Below are positions 5,859 to 9,449 of a stretch of DNA of 9,449 bases, piece by piece. Each line of letters starts with the position of its first letter. Positions within the stretch are counted from its first letter, which is position 1. The stretch lies in contig JACUUS010000087.1 in NCBI GenBank assembly GCA_014859215.1, positions 1 to 9,449 on the forward strand, written 5' to 3'. Made by a program: the position numbers and the translations under genes. Under the pieces are notes generated by a model. The model was not told the DNA's origin. It saw nothing but the letters and a program-made list of their open reading frames with translations, and ran no database searches. Source of the DNA: Dehalococcoidia bacterium. GTDB taxonomy: Bacteria; Chloroflexota; Dehalococcoidia; SZUA-161.

Positions 5859-8849
5859 TTAGTAGCGGGCCTCGACCATTTCCGGTACGGGACGTTTCCT
5901 GCCGTGGTAATCCCTGTGTATTAGCAGGTCCGATCTGCCCGCCAGTTCCCTGACGCTGTTCAGTCCCAGGCGCCAGAGGATGTATTGAAGCTGAACACAA
6001 TACGAGTTAAACAGGTTGACCAGGCGCTGAACAGCCCATTCAACTGTGAACGATTTCGAAAGTACGGGGTCGGTGGTGGCGATGCCTCGGGGACAGCCCC
6101 TGCCGCTTTCGCACCGGCCGCACCGGATACATTCCAGCGCGACCAGTTCGGAGGTTGCTATGACAGCCGCATCGGCGCCCAGCGCGATAGCCTTGGCGAT
6201 GTCCCAGGCTGTGCGTATGCCGCCGGACGCGACCAGCGTCATCTGATTGCGGATGCCCTCCTGCACAAGGAACTGGTGCACCTTCGGGATAGCGTACTCT
6301 ACGGGCATCGCTATGTTCTTCTTGGCAATATCCGGAGCGGCGCCTGTCCCGCCGTAGCTGCCGTCTATGTGGATGATATGCGCACCGGCGTAATAGCTTC
6401 CGACGGCGACCATGTCGACATCCGTTGGGCTCGATACCTTGACCGCGACCAGTGCATGCGGGTTGACAGCCTTTATCCAGTCTACGTGCTTCTTGTGGTC
6501 CTCCACCGAGTAAACCGAATGGAAAGGAAACGGCGAGAAAAGCGCGTTGCCCTCCACCGATTCCCGCATTCTGGCGACAGCGGGTGTAACCTTGTCTCCA
6601 AGCAGGTGCCCGCCGAGACCGGGCTTGGCGCCCTGCGCGTACTTGAATTCCACTATGCGGGCACGCTGGATGGTCTCCTCCCGCACGCCGAAGAGGCCTG
6701 TGGCCACCTGGGTTATCACGTGGTTGCGGTAAGGGGTGAGTTCCTCCGGGTACCCGCCTTCGCCGGTGCAGGTGAAGGAATTGAAGAGCATGTATGCCTT
6801 TGCCCGCGAGACCAGCGTTGGAAGGCTCACCGCTCCGAAGCTCATTCCCCCGCCATACACGGGGAAGCCGATCTCTATCTGTGGTCTCCTGTCGTTTCGC
6901 CGGTTGAGGGGAAGGGACAGGTCTATATCTTCCGGCTTCAGGGCGAACGCGGACGGCTCATCCGGGAACAGGAAATCTATCCGGTCGAAACCGCCTCCGG
7001 ATGCGCCCGTACGGTACTCGAGGCCGTTATCAGGCGGCGTTCCCGATTCGGCCTGCATCCAGGTACTTACAAGCAGATCGGGAGTCCAGCGAGGATCGCC
7101 GAAAGTCTCCCATGCCGGGTCAGGATTTACTCGCAACGCCTTCTGCGGGCAACTGTCAAAACAGGTCTCTCCATTCTCCCGGCAAAGTTCGGGCCCGACG
7201 CACAGATAAGACCTGGGCGCCGGCATGCGGCCGCCGGACCTCGTGAAGACACCGTGGGCACAAACATCGGCGCATCTGCCGCATGACACGCACGCGGCTG
7301 TCCTGGCTACCAGGTACCTGGACAGCCTGTTTCTGAACCTGGAAGGGCAGGGCTCGATAAGGTCTTTTGCCGCCGGATAGGACCATGCTTCACCATCGAG
7401 AGTGAGCACCGGTCGCGGAGGTTCAGCCGGGGTGTCCTCTGCTTGGCCGGCGGAAACGGCCTTAGCGGCGTCTCTTTCTCCGAAAATGGGCGCGAAGTTC
7501 TCTTTTTCGAGGTCGTCGAAAAACATGGCCCTGCCGACTTCTCCCCTGAGCCTGCGCACCTCGCGCATGCCCATGGCGCCCATCACTTCGATAAGCTGCG
7601 AATGCCATGAACCTATCAGGTTCACAATCCGCTGTGAACCATATTCAACCGGCGCCCGGTCGAGGCGCACCGGGCAAACATGTCCGTTGTCGCAGTCGCC
7701 GCACATCCGGCACTCCATCGCGACCATTAGCGCGTCGTCGACACCTACCCCATCCACCCCGCAGATCATAATCTTTGCGACGTGCTCGGCCATCGCTATG
7801 CCGCCTGAGACCAGCAGCGTCAAGCGTTCACGGAGGGATTCTTCCACTAGCTTGAGGTGCACTTCACGCACCAGCCCGGTAACGAACTCCGCGCCCCGCG
7901 TCCCCAGGCCCCTGCCTGCGGGGCCGGCCTGAAGGTGGATGACTTCTGCTCCTGCTTCCGCCAGGCCCGCTGTACGGCTGCTCGCAAATTCATCCAGAGG
8001 AAGCCTGATCGAAGTAACAATGTCCGGCCTATTCTCTTTAAGTCCGGCGATCACATCCAGGACGTTTTCGCTATACTCCAGCTCCAGCACCGGGACGTCC
8101 TCAAGCCCCTCCAGTGAGTCTCTCGCCGGGTCGAACCTGACAACCAGATTTTTCCGGTATGCTGCGAGCGTGGTCCGCGCTTCGTCGCAGCCAGCCACGG
8201 CGAGCGTACGGAGCTTCGCGGCAGCCCGCGCAGTCGCCTCTCTGACAGGCTTCGCCGCGAGCCCTTGCGCCGGGATATCGAGCACCAGCGGGAGCGGTAT
8301 TTCCACAAAAGGAGGCGGCACCGTGAGGAGCTTGCCTGCGGCATCGAATTCGAGTTTCCCGGGCTTCCTGCCCAGCTCGATGACCGTGCTTATATATTCG
8401 CGGCCATGTATTCCGTCACGGGTCGGGCGCACGATCTCCGACATATCGGTCCACATCTGGTCGAATCCCGGCCCGCAGAAGGGACCGCGGTACCCCGCGC
8501 CGGATACGGGTATCTTGCCCGTCTCCGCCTGCTTCCACGTCCTGTAAACAAGGTCGGGGGTCCAGTAGTCGTTTCCCAGCGAGTCGAAGCGGGAATTCCG
8601 GATGCGCGTCAGTATGTTTGCCTTGCATTCCTGGACGCACCGCATGCAGCCGGCGCATTCGGAGTCGCCGGTATCCAGCACCTGCACGTAATCGAAACTC
8701 CGCTTCTGGTGTATGCCGTAGATACAGGCCGAATACTTCGCGCAGTTATTGCAGCGCAGGCACGCCCCCGACTCAATGGAGCAGAACTCCGGGATCTCTC
8801 CGGACCTTGGCGGCACCGTACGGATATTGATGTGATACTTACCGGGCAT
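5859..8849 (-). CDS. Glutamate synthase FMN/iron-sulfur subunit (GltB2-like), internally duplicated
   Basis: The synthase part of an archaeal-type glutamate synthase, reducing the 2-oxoglutarate/ammonia adduct to glutamate on FMN. At 996 residues it is about twice the usual ~500 because it holds two copies of ferredoxin + barrel. Copy 1 has cysteines 30/33/36/42 and 65/68/71/75 (the latter C-x2-C-x2-C-x3-C), WTPDL (96-100), a degenerate barrel, and a second Cys motif 380/383/386/392. Copy 2 has cysteines 520/523/526/530 and 550/556/563/567, WTPDL (588-592), a complete barrel, and Cys 907/910/913/919. Only copy 2 keeps the catalytic motifs GGGMSFGAVS (666-675), TGEGG (695-699), QGAKPGLGGHLLGDKVTP (739-756), GSYGGTGAAP (830-839) and ASGGIRTAWD (874-883). 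Start choice: the ATG at 8847-8849 has AGGTGA five bases upstream. A GTG at 8856-8858 would add three residues but lies inside that Shine-Dalgarno. It overlaps the MvhD-like gene by 11 bases. No NADPH-binding subunit is nearby, so electrons probably enter through the ferredoxin domains. Confidence 0.93.
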   Translation of the reverse strand: MPGKYHINIRTVPPRSGEIPEFCSIESGACLRCNNCAKYSACIYGIHQKRSFDYVQVLDTGDSECAGCMRCVQECKANILTRIRNSRFDSLGNDYWTPDLVYRTWKQAETGKIPVSGAGYRGPFCGPGFDQMWTDMSEIVRPTRDGIHGREYISTVIELGRKPGKLEFDAAGKLLTVPPPFVEIPLPLVLDIPAQGLAAKPVREATARAAAKLRTLAVAGCDEARTTLAAYRKNLVVRFDPARDSLEGLEDVPVLELEYSENVLDVIAGLKENRPDIVTSIRLPLDEFASSRTAGLAEAGAEVIHLQAGPAGRGLGTRGAEFVTGLVREVHLKLVEESLRERLTLLVSGGIAMAEHVAKIMICGVDGVGVDDALMVAMECRMCGDCDNGHVCPVRLDRAPVEYGSQRIVNLIGSWHSQLIEVMGAMGMREVRRLRGEVGRAMFFDDLEKENFAPIFGERDAAKAVSAGQAEDTPAEPPRPVLTLDGEAWSYPAAKDLIEPCPSRFRNRLSRYLVARTAACVSCGRCADVCAHGVFTRSGGRMPAPRSYLCVGPELCRENGETCFDSCPQKALRVNPDPAWETFGDPRWTPDLLVSTWMQAESGTPPDNGLEYRTGASGGGFDRIDFLFPDEPSAFALKPEDIDLSLPLNRRNDRRPQIEIGFPVYGGGMSFGAVSLPTLVSRAKAYMLFNSFTCTGEGGYPEELTPYRNHVITQVATGLFGVREETIQRARIVEFKYAQGAKPGLGGHLLGDKVTPAVARMRESVEGNALFSPFPFHSVYSVEDHKKHVDWIKAVNPHALVAVKVSSPTDVDMVAVGSYYAGAHIIHIDGSYGGTGAAPDIAKKNIAMPVEYAIPKVHQFLVQEGIRNQMTLVASGGIRTAWDIAKAIALGADAAVIATSELVALECIRCGRCESGRGCPRGIATTDPVLSKSFTVEWAVQRLVNLFNSYCVQLQYILWRLGLNSVRELAGRSDLLIHRDYHGRKRPVPEMVEARY

Positions 8850-9288
8850 ATTCCTCACCTGCTATGGTGTCTACTTCGAGCTTCATCGGGTTCGGGCCGA
8901 GGTCGTGGACCGCTCGGGCACGCTCTTCCGCCACGGCGATCATCTCCTTCTCTCCCAGTCCCTGCCCGTGGACAACGCCAAGCCTTGCCGCTCCGATCCC
9001 GGCCTCTTCGAGACAGGTCGCGGCATACCTGACCCTGTTCCCGGCTCGCGCGCTTCCGAAAATTGACCGGCAGGCCCCCTCGGGGCAGGTGATTACCACG
9101 ACGCCGTCTATCCCGCGTTCGATAAGCTTGACGAGGTTCACGCTTTCCAGCTTGCTCCCGCACGGCAGACGGACGAAGCGCGCTCTGAAGCCTTCCTCGT
9201 TCCTGTAGCCCTCCGGCAGCAGGCTGCCCGCGGCCAGCGCGCTTCCGCAGCAAAGCACCAGTATGTCGGGCTGGAACGAATTGCTCAT
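8839..9288 (-). CDS. MvhD/FlpD-like iron-sulfur electron-transfer protein
   Basis: A 149-residue protein resembling the MvhD (FlpD) family, the small iron-sulfur subunit that passes electrons between [NiFe]-hydrogenase or other donors and heterodisulfide reductase HdrA. The family pattern is visible. There is an N-terminal strand with cysteines (ILVLCCGSALA, Cys13-Cys14), then RFVRLPCGSKLE (Cys43), matching the usual RVxCSGR position. A following hydrophobic strand leads to GVVVITCPEGACR (Cys68 and Cys73), the usual GCxxGDCH position. It differs from typical MvhD in having adjacent Cys13-Cys14 in place of a spaced CxxC and CPEGAC in place of the GDCH signature, so it is divergent and its cluster type is uncertain. 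Start: ATG overlapping the hisF stop (ATGA), with GGAGG seven bases upstream. It overlaps the glutamate synthase FMN subunit, suggesting that it hands electrons to that enzyme. No Hdr or hydrogenase genes are in the window. Family assignment fairly sure; partner inferred. Confidence 0.8.
   Translation of the reverse strand: MSNSFQPDILVLCCGSALAAGSLLPEGYRNEEGFRARFVRLPCGSKLESVNLVKLIERGIDGVVVITCPEGACRSIFGSARAGNRVRYAATCLEEAGIGAARLGVVHGQGLGEKEMIAVAEERARAVHDLGPNPMKLEVDTIAGEEYAR
8855..8860 (-). promoter_or_regulatory. Shine-Dalgarno that decides the FMN subunit start
   Basis: AGGTGA on the minus strand matches the anti-SD complement (part of AAGGAGGTGA) and sits five bases before the ATG at 8847-8849. 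The alternative GTG start at 8856-8858 falls within it and has no ribosome site of its own (upstream reads CACCATAGCA). The site is inside the end of the MvhD-like gene, implying translational coupling. Confidence 0.6.
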
Positions 9289-9449
9289 GAACCGGCCTCC
9301 GCGTGAGGCTCGGGAAGGCGGACGGGGATTCCCCTTTCCGAAAGGTACTGCTTCGCCTCCAGGATGCTGTGAGTGCGATAGTGAAAGATGCTGGCTGCCA
9401 GCACCGCGTCGGCTCTGCCCGGCACAAGCGCTTCGTACAGGTGTTCGAG
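9285..9449 (-). CDS. hisF: Imidazole glycerol phosphate synthase cyclase subunit HisF, C-terminal end
   Basis: Only the last 54 residues are in the window; the gene continues past the high-coordinate edge. HisF is the TIM-barrel cyclase that, with the glutaminase HisH, uses glutamine-derived ammonia to make imidazole glycerol phosphate and AICAR in histidine synthesis. The ending is characteristic: GRADAVLAASIFHYRTHSI followed by EAKQYLSERGIPVR, equivalent to the family's DAALAASIFHF...VKxYLxxxGIxVR. The extra tail LPEPHAEAGS runs past the usual end near VR. Its TGA overlaps the ATG of the MvhD-like gene, so the histidine gene and the glutamate synthase genes are probably on one transcript. 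The catalytic aspartates are outside the window. Confidence 0.9.
   Translation of the reverse strand, partial: LEHLYEALVPGRADAVLAASIFHYRTHSILEAKQYLSERGIPVRLPEPHAEAGS

Noticed and set aside
5985..7286. Long plus-strand open frame (433 codons) opposite the FMN subunit
   Set aside because: It is a shadow of a clearly coding minus-strand gene; its translation has no recognisable family or motif. The same holds for the other plus-strand frames across the window, including 248-1135 and 4557-5543.
7400..8849. Possible frameshift or decay in the first half of the FMN subunit, explaining its short barrel
   Set aside because: The frame is open throughout, all cysteine motifs and the C-terminal helix region are intact, and the missing motifs are spread over the barrel, which suggests evolved degeneracy and not a single lesion.
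8850..8858. GTG start at 8856-8858 for the FMN subunit, giving 999 residues
   Set aside because: The GTG lies inside the best Shine-Dalgarno (AGGTGA) and has no ribosome site upstream; the ATG at 8847-8849 is better placed.
8855..9427. Minus-strand 190-codon frame overlapping hisF and the MvhD-like gene
   Set aside because: It is arginine- and proline-rich out-of-frame translation across two recognised genes that use other frames.

Overview
This window is one continuous nitrogen-assimilation locus with every gene on the minus strand. Read in the direction of transcription (high to low coordinates) it holds: the 3' end of hisF; a small MvhD-type iron-sulfur protein; a two-copy FMN/iron-sulfur glutamate synthase subunit; a fused glutaminase + GXGXG glutamate synthase subunit; a GlnR-like OmpR-family regulator; amtB; a PII protein gene (glnB/glnK); and the 5' half of glnA, which runs off the low-coordinate edge. 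Gaps are small or negative (two ATGA overlaps, one 11-base overlap, one 18-base gap). The only sizeable non-coding stretches are 52, 139 and 145 bases. No RNA genes, mobile elements or CRISPR arrays were seen.

The genes form one pathway. AmtB brings in ammonium, GlnA makes glutamine, and the two GltB-type proteins turn glutamine plus 2-oxoglutarate into glutamate. PII senses nitrogen/carbon/energy status and probably gates AmtB. The regulator resembles actinobacterial GlnR, including a receiver domain that has lost its phosphorylation residues. Directly upstream of amtB (2396-2439) there are four tandem 11-bp repeats with the half-site spacing expected of a GlnR/PhoB-type operator. Two matching half-sites precede glnA (749-770). 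This suggests a self-contained regulator-operator-target cassette.

The glutamate synthase is unusual in three ways. The GATase and GXGXG domains are fused with no FMN barrel between them. The FMN subunit is an internal duplication whose first barrel has lost its catalytic motifs but kept its iron-sulfur motifs. There is no NADPH-oxidising GltD-type subunit in the window; an MvhD-like electron-transfer protein sits directly upstream, overlapping the FMN subunit gene. I infer, but cannot show, a ferredoxin- or hydrogenase/Hdr-linked glutamate synthase.

The organism is most likely an anaerobic bacterium of moderately high GC. Split archaeal-type glutamate synthase, an MvhD-like protein and a GlnR-like regulator together suggest Chloroflexota (Dehalococcoidia-like) or a deep-branching anaerobic actinobacterial relative. 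This placement is inference from gene content only.
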